Assembly: GCF_013694095.1 (NCBI RefSeq) | Contig: NZ_JACEFB010000002.1 | Coordinates: 496,001-560,000, forward strand | Length of the DNA stretch: 64,000 bases | DNA from: Thermogemmata fonticola | GTDB lineage: Bacteria; Planctomycetota; Planctomycetia; Gemmatales; Gemmataceae | Direction: 5' to 3' | In this document: piece after piece, positions 1-9,568 of the stretch | Layout of the letters: every line of letters begins with the position of its first letter | How positions within the stretch are numbered: the stretch's first letter is position 1 | The notes under the pieces: model-generated | Told to the model about the DNA's origin: nothing | What the model saw: only the letters and a program-made list of their open reading frames with translations | Database searches by the model: none | Program-made: the position numbers and the translations under genes

Positions 1-880
1 TCGGGCATGGCTCGATGTCTCCCCATGGATTGATGTGATGGCTCAGGCCGTTGGCGGCGGGACACAAGGCCTGGCCTTCCCCATCGTGATAAGCGTCGAT
101 GATGATGATGGGCTTGCGCGCCCGCATTTCCACGACAAAGCGTCGGACTTGCAGGGCTTCCTCCGCGGAAAGACACAACTCCGGTTGCGGATTCGGACCC
201 ATCGGCCGGTAGACGTGGAACCACGTGTACAGAACCCCCCACTCGATCAATTGGTCGATCCATTCTTCGCGGACCAGGTCGCGGAGGTTGCTGCGGCAGA
301 CACTGGTGCACACGCCGGTCAGCAGGCCGGCATCTAAAGCATGGCGCAACCCTTGCAAAGTCTTGCTAAGGACGCCGGACCGTCCTCGGCGGATGTCGGA
401 GACTCGCTCGGTGCCTTCCACCGAAATCAGCGGGGTGACGTTCCCCATTTGGTACATGCGGCGGGCGCGCTCTGGCGTCAGAAAGTGGCCATTCGTGAAA
501 ATCTGGAAGTAGCAATCGGGGTGCTCCGCGAGCATGTCGAGAAGATGGGGGTGCATGAACGGTTCGCCCCCGACAATGCCGAAGAAGACGTTCCCCATCG
601 GACGGGCTTCGCGGATAAGGCGGTGGAAGACCTCCGGACTCATCGCCTGCTGCCGGGCTGAGACATCCACCCAGCAGCCCTGGCAGCGCAGATTGCAGCT
701 ATTGATCACGGAAACGTACAAAAAGGGCGGGAAGAATTGTCCCCGGCGCAAGCGCAGCTTGTGACGGTGGACCGACAGCGCTCCCTTGAAACCCATCAAA
801 TACAACAGTCGCAAAAGCAGCCGCTTGTCGGCTTCCCGCAGGAGGCGGCTAACCAGGCGGAACGTGGCACCGATGGTCAC
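1..880 (-). CDS. Radical SAM domain protein (3' end beyond window)
   Basis: The minus-strand frame is open from an in-frame stop near 947 down to base 1, so the C-terminus lies outside the window. A start at GTG 880 is my choice; ATG 796 is an alternative. The protein has the radical SAM cluster motif C-N-L-R-C-Q-G-C (CxxxCxxC) encoded around 675-700, then a GGEP motif (560s). Near the left edge it has a Cys-containing stretch followed by NPWGDIEPCP, which looks like the beginning of a SPASM-type auxiliary cluster region. Family knowledge says such proteins cleave S-adenosylmethionine at a 4Fe-4S cluster; the substrate cannot be read from the sequence. It is transcribed away from the flippase-like gene at 1086, with about 200 bp between them that probably hold both promoters. 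Confidence 0.8.
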   Translation of the reverse strand, partial: MTIGATFRLVSRLLREADKRLLLRLLYLMGFKGALSVHRHKLRLRRGQFFPPFLYVSVINSCNLRCQGCWVDVSARQQAMSPEVFHRLIREARPMGNVFFGIVGGEPFMHPHLLDMLAEHPDCYFQIFTNGHFLTPERARRMYQMGNVTPLISVEGTERVSDIRRGRSGVLSKTLQGLRHALDAGLLTGVCTSVCRSNLRDLVREEWIDQLIEWGVLYTWFHVYRPMGPNPQPELCLSAEEALQVRRFVVEMRARKPIIIIDAYHDGEGQALCPAANGLSHHINPWGDIEPCP

Positions 881-1085
881 AGAATGTACCCCGCAAAGGC
901 TTGGATTTTTTCCCTCGCCATCCAGTGTGTGGCCGCAAGGCAACACCTAGCCGCAAAGTCACCTGGAGGCGTCGTCACGAACACCTCTTACAAGCAGTCT
1001 AGCAGCGTCGAGAGGACTGTCGAGCCGGGGGAAGAGAAAGCGGTATCCGGGGACAGGCGGGAGGGGCGGCCTTACAATCAACGGC

Positions 1086-2090
1086 ATGAAACGGGGATGG
1101 AGACGGTGGGCCACGGTGATCAAGACTGTGCTGGCAGCGGCTATCGTGGTCGGCGTGGCCCGGCAATTTGTTCGTATCCTGGCGGATGCGGCCTGGCAGC
1201 AGGCTGGAGGGATTCCTCGCTGGGAATTGCTGCCGCTGGTGGGACTGTTGTATTTGGCGGCGCATACCTGTTGGGGAAGCTTCTGGGTGCGGCTGTTGCG
1301 CGAACAGGGGGTGGAGGTGAGCTGGTATGCAGGGTTGCGCTGCTACTTTGTCAGCCAGTTCGGGAAGTATGTACCGGGAAAGGCGTGGGTGATCCTGCTG
1401 CGGGTGGGAATGTTGCGGCAGGGCGGGGCGCCGGCGATGGCGGTCGCTATGACGGCGACCTATGAGACTCTGGCGAGCATGGGAGCCGGAGCGCTTGTGG
1501 CCGTGCTTTGCTTGCCGTTTGTCGGGGTGCTGCCGGTGGAGGTGGCCGGGCGATGGGGGTGGTTCCTCCTGGTGGCTGCTTTGCCGGCAGGTCTAGCTCT
1601 GCTGCACCGTACGCTGCACAGGTGGCTGCGGCAACGCGGGACGGCGGCCACGGCCGCGGCTCCTTCGTGGTTCCTCCTCGTCCAGGGAACCTTCCACGGC
1701 GTGCTCGGCTGGTTGCTACTTGGCCTGAGCCTGGGCCTGCTCCTGGAAGCGATGCAACCGGGGGGGGATTGGACCGGCTCGCGGGCGCTCGCTGTGTTGG
1801 GGGCGGTGGCGCTGGCCTATGTGGCGGGTTTTGTCGTTCTGGTTACGCCGGGGGGGCTGGGCGTGCGCGAATGGGTGCTGTTGCACACCCTGCCGCCTGT
1901 ACTGGCGCAAGCCGATACTTCCCCAACGGTCCTGGCGGCTTTGGCAGCCCTGTACCTGCGATTGATCTGGACGGTCGCGGAGGTAATCTGTGCCGCCTTG
2001 CTCTATCTCCGCCCCGCCTCTCCGCCTGCTATGATATCTGAGAACCTGCCGCGCCAAACGCCACAGCCGTATGCCAGCAACATCCGCTAA
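1086..2090 (+). CDS. Lysylphosphatidylglycerol synthase TM region-like (UPF0104) membrane protein
   Basis: A 334-residue protein with about eight hydrophobic segments. It shows hallmarks of the AglD/MprF flippase-like family: an SQFGKYVPGK motif near residue 90 and a VTPGGLGVREW motif near residue 255. Family members are inner-membrane proteins linked to lipid or glycolipid translocation; the substrate here is unknown. The last 20 bases overlap the next gene, a GT2 glycosyltransferase, so the two are probably translationally coupled and act in one glycolipid step. That functional link is inferred from the overlap. Confidence 0.8.
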   Translation: MKRGWRRWATVIKTVLAAAIVVGVARQFVRILADAAWQQAGGIPRWELLPLVGLLYLAAHTCWGSFWVRLLREQGVEVSWYAGLRCYFVSQFGKYVPGKAWVILLRVGMLRQGGAPAMAVAMTATYETLASMGAGALVAVLCLPFVGVLPVEVAGRWGWFLLVAALPAGLALLHRTLHRWLRQRGTAATAAAPSWFLLVQGTFHGVLGWLLLGLSLGLLLEAMQPGGDWTGSRALAVLGAVALAYVAGFVVLVTPGGLGVREWVLLHTLPPVLAQADTSPTVLAALAALYLRLIWTVAEVICAALLYLRPASPPAMISENLPRQTPQPYASNIR

Positions 2091-3147
2091 TCCTGGAAAT
2101 ACTGAAGCCTGTGAGTCGCTGATCTCGCTTGTGGTGCCCATCTACAACGAGCGGGACAATCTCCGGGATTTGCTCCAGGAGATTCAGCGAGTGTGGCAGT
2201 CGGCGGAGCTGGCGGGCTGGAGTTGGGAAGTCATCATCGTGGATGACGGAAGCACGGATGGCTCCTGGGAGGTGATTCAGGAGCTGGCGGCGGGGGAAGA
2301 GCGGCTCTGCGGCCTGCGGTTGCGGCGGAACTTCGGCAAGGCCGCGGCGCTTCAGGCCGGCTTTCACGCGGCACGGGGGGCGATCGTCATCACTCTGGAT
2401 GGCGATCTCCAAGACGACCCGCGGGAGATTCCCCGTTTCGTGCAAGCCGTGCAGCAGGGAGCGGATGTGGTCAGCGGCTGGAAAGTCCAGCGGCGCGACC
2501 CCTGGCACAAAGTCATTCCCAGCCGGGTGTTCAACCGCCTGGTGAGCTGGCTGACCGGCGTGCGCCTCCATGATCACAACTGCGGCTTCAAAGCCTATCG
2601 GGCCGACGTCTTGCGGGAATTGCACCTCTATGGCGAACAGCATCGCTTTGTCCCCGTGCTGGCAGCGGAACGCGGCTTCCGCATCGCGGAGCTGCCGGTC
2701 CATCATCGTCCCCGCCGTTACGGCTATTCCAAATACCGCTGGCAGCGCTTCATCAAAGGCTTGCTGGACCTGGGCACCGTCTTTTTCCTGACGCAATATG
2801 AACACCGCCCCCAGCATCTCCTGGGCAGCACCGGTCTGATCTGCGGCACGCTCGCCGTGGTGGGGGTCGTGGCTTGCGTTGGCACCTTGCTCATCGGGGA
2901 CGGCTCCGCCTGGTCTTCGACTGCTTGGGCCGGTTGGCTGCTGGCTCTGCTTGTGAGCTTGACTTTGGGACTCATCAGCGTTCAGTTGCTAACTTCCGGC
3001 CTGCTAGCGGAGTTGATCGTGGTGCGGACGATGAGCCAGGACGAAAGCTACGGAATCGCGGAAAGAACGCCCTGCAAGCGCGCAGCCCCGACCTCAGCCG
3101 TCCTGAAATCTCCGCCTTCGGATGAAACTTCCGCCGCTTCCGCTTGA
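2071..3147 (+). CDS. GT2 family glycosyltransferase (dolichyl-phosphate mannosyltransferase/GtrB-like)
   Basis: A 358-residue protein with an N-terminal GT-A domain: SLVVPIYNERDNL near residue 20, VDDGSTDGS near 57, and the metal-binding TLDGDLQDDP near 110. It also has an NCGFKAYR motif and the RRYGYSKY motif typical of polyprenyl-phosphate hexosyltransferases. Two hydrophobic segments at about 250-275 and 285-310 anchor it in the membrane, and a polar tail follows. It likely transfers a sugar from a nucleotide donor to a polyprenyl phosphate carrier. The start lies inside the upstream flippase-like gene, which supports a shared role in making and moving a lipid-linked sugar. Confidence 0.85.
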   Translation: MPATSANPGNTEACESLISLVVPIYNERDNLRDLLQEIQRVWQSAELAGWSWEVIIVDDGSTDGSWEVIQELAAGEERLCGLRLRRNFGKAAALQAGFHAARGAIVITLDGDLQDDPREIPRFVQAVQQGADVVSGWKVQRRDPWHKVIPSRVFNRLVSWLTGVRLHDHNCGFKAYRADVLRELHLYGEQHRFVPVLAAERGFRIAELPVHHRPRRYGYSKYRWQRFIKGLLDLGTVFFLTQYEHRPQHLLGSTGLICGTLAVVGVVACVGTLLIGDGSAWSSTAWAGWLLALLVSLTLGLISVQLLTSGLLAELIVVRTMSQDESYGIAERTPCKRAAPTSAVLKSPPSDETSAASA

Positions 3148-3211
3148 GCCAAGGCAGCGGTGAGGAGGAGAAGCAACAGCGGAGCCTGGAGCATCAGCAG
3201 CGGTTGTGAGT

Positions 3212-4726
3212 ATGGAGAAAGGACACGAGCTTTGGCGTCTGGCCTCGGGTGTGTTGATCGCGGCTTCAGTGGCGATTGCCACGGCCAAGGTGGTCAGCGC
3301 AGAGTTGCTTTACGAGCCGAGCCGCTTCACTCCGCCGGAAAGCGAGGGATATAGCCGCATTCGGCCTGATCCGCCTCGCTATTGGCCGGCGGTTCGCCCG
3401 GATCCGACGCCGATGTTCAGCTCCAACGATCGCTCCCGCTGGGCCACCGTGCGTGCTCTGGTCGATGAAGGCACCTATGTGATTGGCCGCCGTCACTACC
3501 CTGATCCCACGGATCCGCAGCGTTACGTCGATAGCGGCATCATCACCGAGCCGGCGTATCGCTCGCTGGACATCGTCCTCAATCCTGACACGGGGGAGTT
3601 TTACTCGAGCAAGCCGCCGCTGTTTGCGACCCTTGTTGCGGGGGAATACTGGCTGCTCCAGCGCCTCTTCGGCTGGGAAATTGTGCGTGACCGCTGGCTG
3701 GTCGTGCCGACGATCCTCCTGACCGTCAATGTCTTGCCGTGGGGCATCTTCCTGGGGCTACTCTCCCGCCACCTCTTCGCTCAGGCGGATCAGCTTGCAG
3801 GGGGCCTTTTCACGTTGGCAGTCGCAGCCTTGGGAACTTTCCTGCTCACCTTTGCAGGTACGCTCAATAACCATCTACCCGCAGCTTATTGCGTCCTGTT
3901 CGCACTTTATCCAGTGCTGAGGGCGATGGAGCAGCAGCGGCCCCTGACCCGCGGGGAGTACATCGGGAGCGGTTTCTTTGCCGGGTTAGCCTTTACCTTC
4001 GAGTTGCCGGCCCTGGCCTTCCTCGTGGCTTTGGGAGTGCCGCTTTTGTGGCAGCGGCCCCGATCGGTGCTGACGGGGTTCCTTCCAGCGGCTTTGCTTC
4101 CTATCATGGCCTATTTCCTCGTCAACTTCATCGCTTTGGGAATGGTCTCGCCGCCGTACAGTCAGTTCGGCGGTGCGTGGTATAACTTTCCAGGAAGTCA
4201 CTGGGCCAAATGGGGGACACCTGGTGCCAAAGGGATCGACTTCAATCAGGAACCGACGCACATTTACGCCTTCCACTTGCTCTTCGGACATCATGGCTGG
4301 TTCAGCTTGACGCCGGTGTGGCTGGTGGCTCTGGCCGGTTTATGCCGGCAAAGCTATGGGGCACTGGCCGATCTACGCCGCTTGATCCGCCGGCAGCTTG
4401 AACCCCTCGGCTGGTCGCCGGCCTTGCTGGCGGTGATGATCCTCATCGTCTCGGCGGTGGTCTTCGGCTTCTACTTGACCCGCACGCAAAGCTACAATTA
4501 CGGCGGATTCACGAGCGGGCCGCGCTGGCTCTTCTGGCTCATACCGCTTTGGCTGCTGGGATTGCCGAGGGCTGCTCAATTCCTGGCAGCTTCCCCCTGG
4601 GGACGGGGATTGCTCCTGTTGACCCTCGCGTTCTCGGTCTTCTCCGCCATGTATCCCGCGGCCAATCCCTGGAGACACCCCTGGATTCTCAACCTGCTGG
4701 AGTTTTGCGACATTCTCCATTACTGA
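3212..4726 (+). CDS. Polytopic membrane protein, possible GT-C type glycosyltransferase
   Basis: About 504 residues from ATG 3212; an in-frame GTG at 3206 is an alternative. One N-terminal hydrophobic helix is followed by a roughly 100-residue outward-facing loop rich in Pro, Arg and Tyr (FSSNDRSRW, GTYVIGRRHYPD). About nine further membrane helices follow. An FYSSKPPLFATL segment at about 132-143 recalls the loop of GT-C enzymes that sits at the membrane surface, but I do not see a clear catalytic DD/ED pair. It follows the GT2 gene by 64 bp on the same strand and may use the lipid-linked sugar made there. The function is inferred from fold type and context only. Confidence 0.6.
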   Translation: MEKGHELWRLASGVLIAASVAIATAKVVSAELLYEPSRFTPPESEGYSRIRPDPPRYWPAVRPDPTPMFSSNDRSRWATVRALVDEGTYVIGRRHYPDPTDPQRYVDSGIITEPAYRSLDIVLNPDTGEFYSSKPPLFATLVAGEYWLLQRLFGWEIVRDRWLVVPTILLTVNVLPWGIFLGLLSRHLFAQADQLAGGLFTLAVAALGTFLLTFAGTLNNHLPAAYCVLFALYPVLRAMEQQRPLTRGEYIGSGFFAGLAFTFELPALAFLVALGVPLLWQRPRSVLTGFLPAALLPIMAYFLVNFIALGMVSPPYSQFGGAWYNFPGSHWAKWGTPGAKGIDFNQEPTHIYAFHLLFGHHGWFSLTPVWLVALAGLCRQSYGALADLRRLIRRQLEPLGWSPALLAVMILIVSAVVFGFYLTRTQSYNYGGFTSGPRWLFWLIPLWLLGLPRAAQFLAASPWGRGLLLLTLAFSVFSAMYPAANPWRHPWILNLLEFCDILHY

Positions 4727-4796
4727 CAAGTTTCTGCCATCGGATAGGAAATGCGACACTCTCCGGAAATACGGCGGGTCAGTGGAGCAGAAAAGC

Positions 4797-5903
4797 ATGA
4801 ACGATGAATCCCCAGACTACGGTGTGGGATCGAAGCCGGAGGAAACGCTGCCCCGACAGGAGCCGCCTCTGGTGCTGCGGCTCGAATCCACGGAGACGGC
4901 GTTCCCGCCCCGGCGGCCCCGGCCTGGCCTGCTCGAAGCCGTGCTCTGGTGTGTTATCTTTTTGCTGACACAACTGACCGCCTCCCTGTTTGTCGTAGCA
5001 GGAGTTCTCGCCTTTTTTGCATGGTCCCAAGCGGAGCCGTGGGCCTTCGTCCAGGAGCAATTCGCAGCTTTGGCCGCAGCCCAGCAGTCGTCCAGCGAGA
5101 AGACCGAAACGGCGGACGCTCCGGACTCTGGGACTAAGACGGCGGACGCCCCAGAGTCTTCCCCGACGGAGGGAGCGGAAACGGCGGCAACTCCCTCCAC
5201 GGTGCCGCGCGAAATCGCCTTGGCACTGGTTTACGGGATGCTGGCAGCCCAGGTGGCCTCGTGGTGGCTTATTCGGCAAGTAGTGCCCCACGTAGTGGGA
5301 CGAAACTGGAAGGAACAAATCGGCTGGCGGCGGCCCCGTGCCGTGCAGATGCTTCTGGTCACTCTGACCATCGTGCCGTTTATGCTGCTCGCGGGCGGGT
5401 TGCAGGAATTGCTCCTGCGCCTGGGGATCGGTACGCACTTGCAGATTGCGGAGTCTCTGCGTGCACTGTTTCAGCATGCCCCTCTGATTGTGACCCTGGC
5501 AGCGGCCGCGGTGGGGCCGGGAATCGTCGAGGAGGTCTGGTGCCGGGGATTCCTGGGACAGGGGCTGATTGCCCGCTATGGCGTGATACCGGGGGTGTTA
5601 TGGACCTCGCTACTCTTCGGTTTTTTGCACTTGGACCCGGCTTACGCCTTGATCACCGCCGCGATGGGCGTGTACCTGCACTTCGTCTTTCTGGCATGCC
5701 GCTCCCTGGCAGCTCCGATCTTCCTCCATGCGTGTAACAACGGTCTGGCCGTGTTAGCGTCCCTCAATCCCCAGGTGCTGCCGGTGCTGGCCGCGGATGC
5801 ACCCGGCCTGTCGCTCTTCGGCTACGGACTGGCGGCCCTGGTTCTTGGCGTGTGCAGTTATGCCCTGTGGCGGACGCGCCCACGTGTCGCGGCGGGGACG
5901 TAA
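4797..5903 (+). CDS. CPBP family intramembrane metalloprotease
   Basis: About 368 residues from ATG 4797, which has GGAG eleven bases upstream; GTG 4782 is an in-frame alternative. The N-terminal tail is hydrophilic and a helix lies near residue 45. A Thr/Asp/Ala-rich linker then carries short near-repeats (ETADAPDS, KTADAPES). The C-terminal half is the CPBP (Abi) domain: VEEVWCRGFLGQ supplies the EExxxR motif, FGFLHLDP the first His motif, and HACNN the last. CPBP proteins are membrane-embedded glutamic-type/metalloproteases related to CAAX processing. The substrate is unknown. Confidence 0.8.
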   Translation: MNDESPDYGVGSKPEETLPRQEPPLVLRLESTETAFPPRRPRPGLLEAVLWCVIFLLTQLTASLFVVAGVLAFFAWSQAEPWAFVQEQFAALAAAQQSSSEKTETADAPDSGTKTADAPESSPTEGAETAATPSTVPREIALALVYGMLAAQVASWWLIRQVVPHVVGRNWKEQIGWRRPRAVQMLLVTLTIVPFMLLAGGLQELLLRLGIGTHLQIAESLRALFQHAPLIVTLAAAAVGPGIVEEVWCRGFLGQGLIARYGVIPGVLWTSLLFGFLHLDPAYALITAAMGVYLHFVFLACRSLAAPIFLHACNNGLAVLASLNPQVLPVLAADAPGLSLFGYGLAALVLGVCSYALWRTRPRVAAGT

Positions 5904-6010
5904 GCTGAGAGTTCCTCCTGCCTTGGGCATAGCTCCTCCTGTGCTTCTGGGGCAATTCCTCGGCGCGAGCTAGGCCCCAGCGGTAGAAGGCGGTTTGGCA
6001 GGTGTTGCAG

Positions 6011-6080
6011 CCGATGCCGCTGGCTAAGCCGATGGGCGGTCTTAGCATGCTGGCTCCGATGCCGCTGGCTTAGCCGATGG
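6011..6080. repeat. 25-bp direct repeat pair at the end of the argA-like gene
   Basis: CCGATGCCGCTGGCTAAGCC at 6011 begins a 25-bp unit that recurs at 6056-6080 with one mismatch. The second copy contains the stop codon and last codons of the argA-like gene, so the first copy looks like a local duplication of that gene's 3' end. Confidence 0.7.
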
Positions 6081-7401
6081 AAGCCCCCGATCGGAGCGGT
6101 GCCAATTCGCGCGGCAGCAGCTCCTTGATGAGGACAGCGGAGCGGCGGCCCTGGAGTTCGTACTTTTCGCGCCGAGAAGGGGGCAGATCGTCCGGATGGC
6201 CCAAGCGGAACCCTGCCTTTTGGATGAAGTAGTTGACGGCTTGCGTGGAGAGGGCGAACAAGCGCGGGATGCCTCGACTGCGGGCGACATTTTCCACAAA
6301 GGCAATCAGTTTCTGGCCGATGCCTTGATTTTCGTAGCGGCTGTCCACGTAGAGGCTGGCGAGTTCGGCCACATTCTGCTCCGGATAGAGGTGCAGAGCG
6401 ACGCAGGCGACCGGATTGCGGTCCACCTCGAAGACGTAATAGTCTCCGATGATTTTTTCCAGTTCCGCCCGTGTACGCTTGACCAATTCGTCGTTAGCGA
6501 TCCCCTGCTGGATGAGCGTATGGATGGCGCGGACATCCTTCTTCTGGGCTTGCCGGATGGATTGATACTCGTTGGCGTGGATGAGCGTGCCGATCCCTTC
6601 GTTGGAGAAGACTTCTCCCAGCAGCCCTTCCTGCTCGCGTCCATCGATGATGTGGACCCGCTCGATGCCTTCCTTGCAGGCGCGGATGGCATGTACGAGT
6701 TTGGTCACAATTTCCGGCGGCAAATCCTGGCGATGGCGCTTGAGGAAGGCGTCTGCTTCCTGCACGGGCATCTGGCGAATGACGGAGCCATCGGGCGCCG
6801 GGATGCCCCCTTCCGTGTTGAGGTAGATGAGTTTGATGGCGCGTAAGGCCTTGGCCACCTCCACCGCGACCGCATCGGAGTTGAGACGAAAAGAGTTGCC
6901 GCAGCCGTCGATGCCGATGGGCGGGATGACCGGGATGATGTCATGTTCGAGCAGGGTGGTCAGCAGGCCGACATCGACGCGTTCGACCCGCCCGGTGAAG
7001 AGGTGATCGACTCCGCCGAGGATGCCCGCGGGATGGGCGACGATGGCGTTGGGGCAGACAGCGCGCAGGTCGTTGGCCGTCAACCCTTCGAGAATCTCGT
7101 GGTTGACTCGATTGGCCGCGGTAATGGCGACTTGCAGAGTGGTGCGGTCCGTCACCCCGGTGCCGTCGAGGTCCGAGGGGGTGACGCCAATCATTTCGGC
7201 ATAGCGGCGGATTTGGCGGGCCGCTCCATGGACCAGCACCACCCGGATATTGAGGCTGCGTAAAAGGGCGATGTCCAGGAGTAAATTGGGGAAGTTGTCA
7301 TCTTCCACGACGGCGCCATCCAGGGCAATAACAAAGACCCGGTCCCGGAAGCGGGGAACGTAACGCAGGATTTCACGGAAATGGGTCAAGCGTTCGCGCA
7401 T
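6070..7401 (-). CDS. argA: N-acetylglutamate synthase (amino-acid N-acetyltransferase)
   Basis: A 443-residue protein with two domains. Residues 1-290 form an amino-acid-kinase fold (VFVIALDGAVVED, VLVHGAARQIRRYAE, VIPPIGIDGCGNSFRLNSD). Residues 290-430 form a GNAT acetyltransferase domain (YVFEVDRNPVACVALHLYPE and the acetyl-CoA loop SRYENQGIGQKLI). This order is that of bacterial ArgA, the first enzyme of arginine biosynthesis, which acetylates glutamate. The length agrees with ArgA (about 440). No other arginine gene is adjacent. The gene ends inside a 25-bp repeat and is divergent from the thioredoxin reductase-like gene. Confidence 0.9.
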   Translation of the reverse strand: MRERLTHFREILRYVPRFRDRVFVIALDGAVVEDDNFPNLLLDIALLRSLNIRVVLVHGAARQIRRYAEMIGVTPSDLDGTGVTDRTTLQVAITAANRVNHEILEGLTANDLRAVCPNAIVAHPAGILGGVDHLFTGRVERVDVGLLTTLLEHDIIPVIPPIGIDGCGNSFRLNSDAVAVEVAKALRAIKLIYLNTEGGIPAPDGSVIRQMPVQEADAFLKRHRQDLPPEIVTKLVHAIRACKEGIERVHIIDGREQEGLLGEVFSNEGIGTLIHANEYQSIRQAQKKDVRAIHTLIQQGIANDELVKRTRAELEKIIGDYYVFEVDRNPVACVALHLYPEQNVAELASLYVDSRYENQGIGQKLIAFVENVARSRGIPRLFALSTQAVNYFIQKAGFRLGHPDDLPPSRREKYELQGRRSAVLIKELLPRELAPLRSGASIG

Positions 7402-7597
7402 GGGTAGTCCGTGAGGTATTGCCGCTCAGACGAGGCTGCGGAGAGTGTTGGCAAGGCAGTTCCGATGCCGCGAGAAGGGATAACCTGGGCCGATCTCTCC
7501 AGACAGCCGCCGCTTGCCGTCTAGAATAGCCGCCGAGCTTGTGATGGAAACCACCCTCGAAGTCCCTCAGAATTTCCCAGTCTCTTAGGAGTACGCT

Positions 7598-8668
7598 ATG
7601 CCGGAGAAGGTCGTGATCATCGGTTCGGGTCCTGCGGGCTGGACGGCGGCGATTTACGCGGCCCGCGCGGAGTTGCAGCCGTTGGTTTTTCAAGGCAACC
7701 CGTACGATGAGCGGAATCGCCAGAACGGGACGCTGCCGCTGGGCCAACTTGCCTTGACCACGGAGGTGGAGAACTTCCCCTCCTGGCCGCCAGGGGATAC
7801 CCGGCAGTATCTGGCGACGGCCTTGCGCCGGGATGATCCCGATTTTCCCCATTGGGTGGCAGCCAATCAACCGCAGCCGACGCATGGAATCAATGGCCCG
7901 GAACTGATGGCCTTGATGCGGCAGCAGGCGGTCCACTTTGGAGCGCGGGTGGAGTCGAAAGACATCGTCAAGGTGGATTTGCGCCGCCGGCCTTTCCTGC
8001 TGACGGCCCACGATGGGCAAACAGTCGAGACCCACACGGTGATCATCGCCACGGGCGCGCGGGCCAACTACCTGGGATTGCCCAGCGAGGAGCGGTTCAA
8101 GAACCGGGGTGTATCGGCCTGTGCCGTTTGCGACGGCGCCTTGCCCCGCTTCCGCAATAAGCCGCTCGTGGTAGTCGGCGGCGGCGACTCCGCGGTGGAA
8201 GAGGCCACCTATCTATCCAAGTTTGCCAGCGAGATTCACCTTCTGGTCCGTCGCGATGTCATGCGGGCGAGCAAGATCATGCAGGAACGCATCAAGAGCA
8301 ATCCTAAGGTGACCATCCATTGGCACACCGAAGTGGAGGAAGTGCTGGGAGATGATCAAAACGGCGTCACCGCCGTGCGGGTGCGTAACAATCAGACTGG
8401 CGAGAAACGGGTGATACCGGCGGCGGGAATGTTCCTCGCCATTGGCCACACCCCGAATGTGGCCTTCCTGGAGGGTCAGGTTGAGCTGACGGAGAAGGGA
8501 TACATCCGCTGGACGACCCTGGGGCGGACGTACACGAGCGTCGAGGGGGTGTTTGCCGCCGGGGATGTCGCGGATGATTACTATCGCCAAGCAGTCACGG
8601 CAGCGGGCACCGGTTGCATGGCGGCCCTGGATGCCGAGCGTTACCTGGCCCACCACGGCCTGGCCTGA
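7598..8668 (+). CDS. trxB: Thioredoxin reductase-like flavoprotein
   Basis: A 356-residue protein. FAD-binding [10 protein letters not shown] is at residues 9-18, and the redox pair CAVC is at Cys175/Cys178 inside the usual SACAVCDGA context. NADPH-binding [15 protein letters not shown] follows, with a C-terminal [24 protein letters not shown] motif. It is longer than typical TrxB (about 320) because of an insertion at about residues 62-95 ([16 protein letters not shown]...). It probably reduces thioredoxin or a related disulfide with NADPH in the cytoplasm. The start ATG has AGGAG six bases upstream. Confidence 0.9.
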   Translation: MPEKVVIIGSGPAGWTAAIYAARAELQPLVFQGNPYDERNRQNGTLPLGQLALTTEVENFPSWPPGDTRQYLATALRRDDPDFPHWVAANQPQPTHGINGPELMALMRQQAVHFGARVESKDIVKVDLRRRPFLLTAHDGQTVETHTVIIATGARANYLGLPSEERFKNRGVSACAVCDGALPRFRNKPLVVVGGGDSAVEEATYLSKFASEIHLLVRRDVMRASKIMQERIKSNPKVTIHWHTEVEEVLGDDQNGVTAVRVRNNQTGEKRVIPAAGMFLAIGHTPNVAFLEGQVELTEKGYIRWTTLGRTYTSVEGVFAAGDVADDYYRQAVTAAGTGCMAALDAERYLAHHGLA

Positions 8669-8815
8669 AGCGTTTCCTGCTGTCCCGGCTGGAGCGGGGC
8701 GGTCCCCCAATGGCAGCGCGGCTGGCTTTGGCCCCGCCTTTAGCCAGGGTTTTCTCCCCAAGCCCTGCTTGCTGGCTTCGCTGGCATGCTCGCTACACAC
8801 GCAGACCGCGCGATC

Positions 8816-9421
8816 CTAGGCCCGCGTGCCGAAGTACCCTGCCGTCACGGCGATGAGCACCCCCTCCCAAATCTTCAGAGTATCCAGGCTCGGCTTGTCC
8901 GACATATTGGGGAGGATGACGAACTGAAAGAGCGTCTCGAAGAGCAACAGCAGCGTGGCGATGATGCCGAGCCAAGCGCGGATGGTCATGAATAAGGGAC
9001 TATTTCGACCCAGGATGAAGCGCAAGAGCAATCCGCCGGCGAAGCCTCCGGCCAGGCAGGCGAGCAGGACCGGCCACTGGCCGATCTCGTCCGGGTTAGG
9101 TGTCAGGCGGGTTGGGAGCCGCTGCGGGTCCTTGTACAGCACATAAGCGATGACGGCGATGCTGCCGCCGACGAAAATAAACCGCATCAGCCAAGGTAGA
9201 AAGCGCTGGGTGTGTAACTCGGAGAGCGGCTGCGAGGCAAAGGCCAGGAAAACCATCGACAGTAAAAAGAAGTGGGCTAGGGGCACGCGCAGCTCCGCAT
9301 CCGACGGATACAGCAGCACGATCCAGAAAAACGAGCAGATCAGCACCGAAAGGAAGCCGCGCACCGTACCCACCGGCAGGCCGTAGGTATGGTACTCTTG
9401 CCCATGCGGTGTCGTGGTCAT
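8816..9421 (-). CDS. Conserved membrane protein of unknown function
   Basis: A 201-residue protein with about six hydrophobic helices (starting near residues 22, 48, 82, 117, 148 and 185) and short loops. A GGGGGAG Shine-Dalgarno precedes ATG 9421. I recognise no catalytic motif or family. It is convergent with the thioredoxin reductase-like gene and upstream (in the same direction) of nothing in the window. Confidence 0.65.
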   Translation of the reverse strand: MTTTPHGQEYHTYGLPVGTVRGFLSVLICSFFWIVLLYPSDAELRVPLAHFFLLSMVFLAFASQPLSELHTQRFLPWLMRFIFVGGSIAVIAYVLYKDPQRLPTRLTPNPDEIGQWPVLLACLAGGFAGGLLLRFILGRNSPLFMTIRAWLGIIATLLLLFETLFQFVILPNMSDKPSLDTLKIWEGVLIAVTAGYFGTRA

Positions 9422-9568
9422 GGCCTCTCCCCCTGCTGGCGGCTCTGGAAAGAACCTCTCTCACTATATCAAATTCGCTCCGCCGTAGGTTTTCTTTTTC
9501 GTCAGGGTCCAGGCGAAGGCCGCCGCCTCGCTCCGCCTCGATCCGCCCGCCTTTTTGCCCCGATCAGC

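Noticed and set aside
5764-6048. 94-residue minus-strand ORF with Cys pair (CNTC)
   Set aside because: Half of it is antisense to the CPBP gene and the rest overlaps the 25-bp repeat; no ribosome site.
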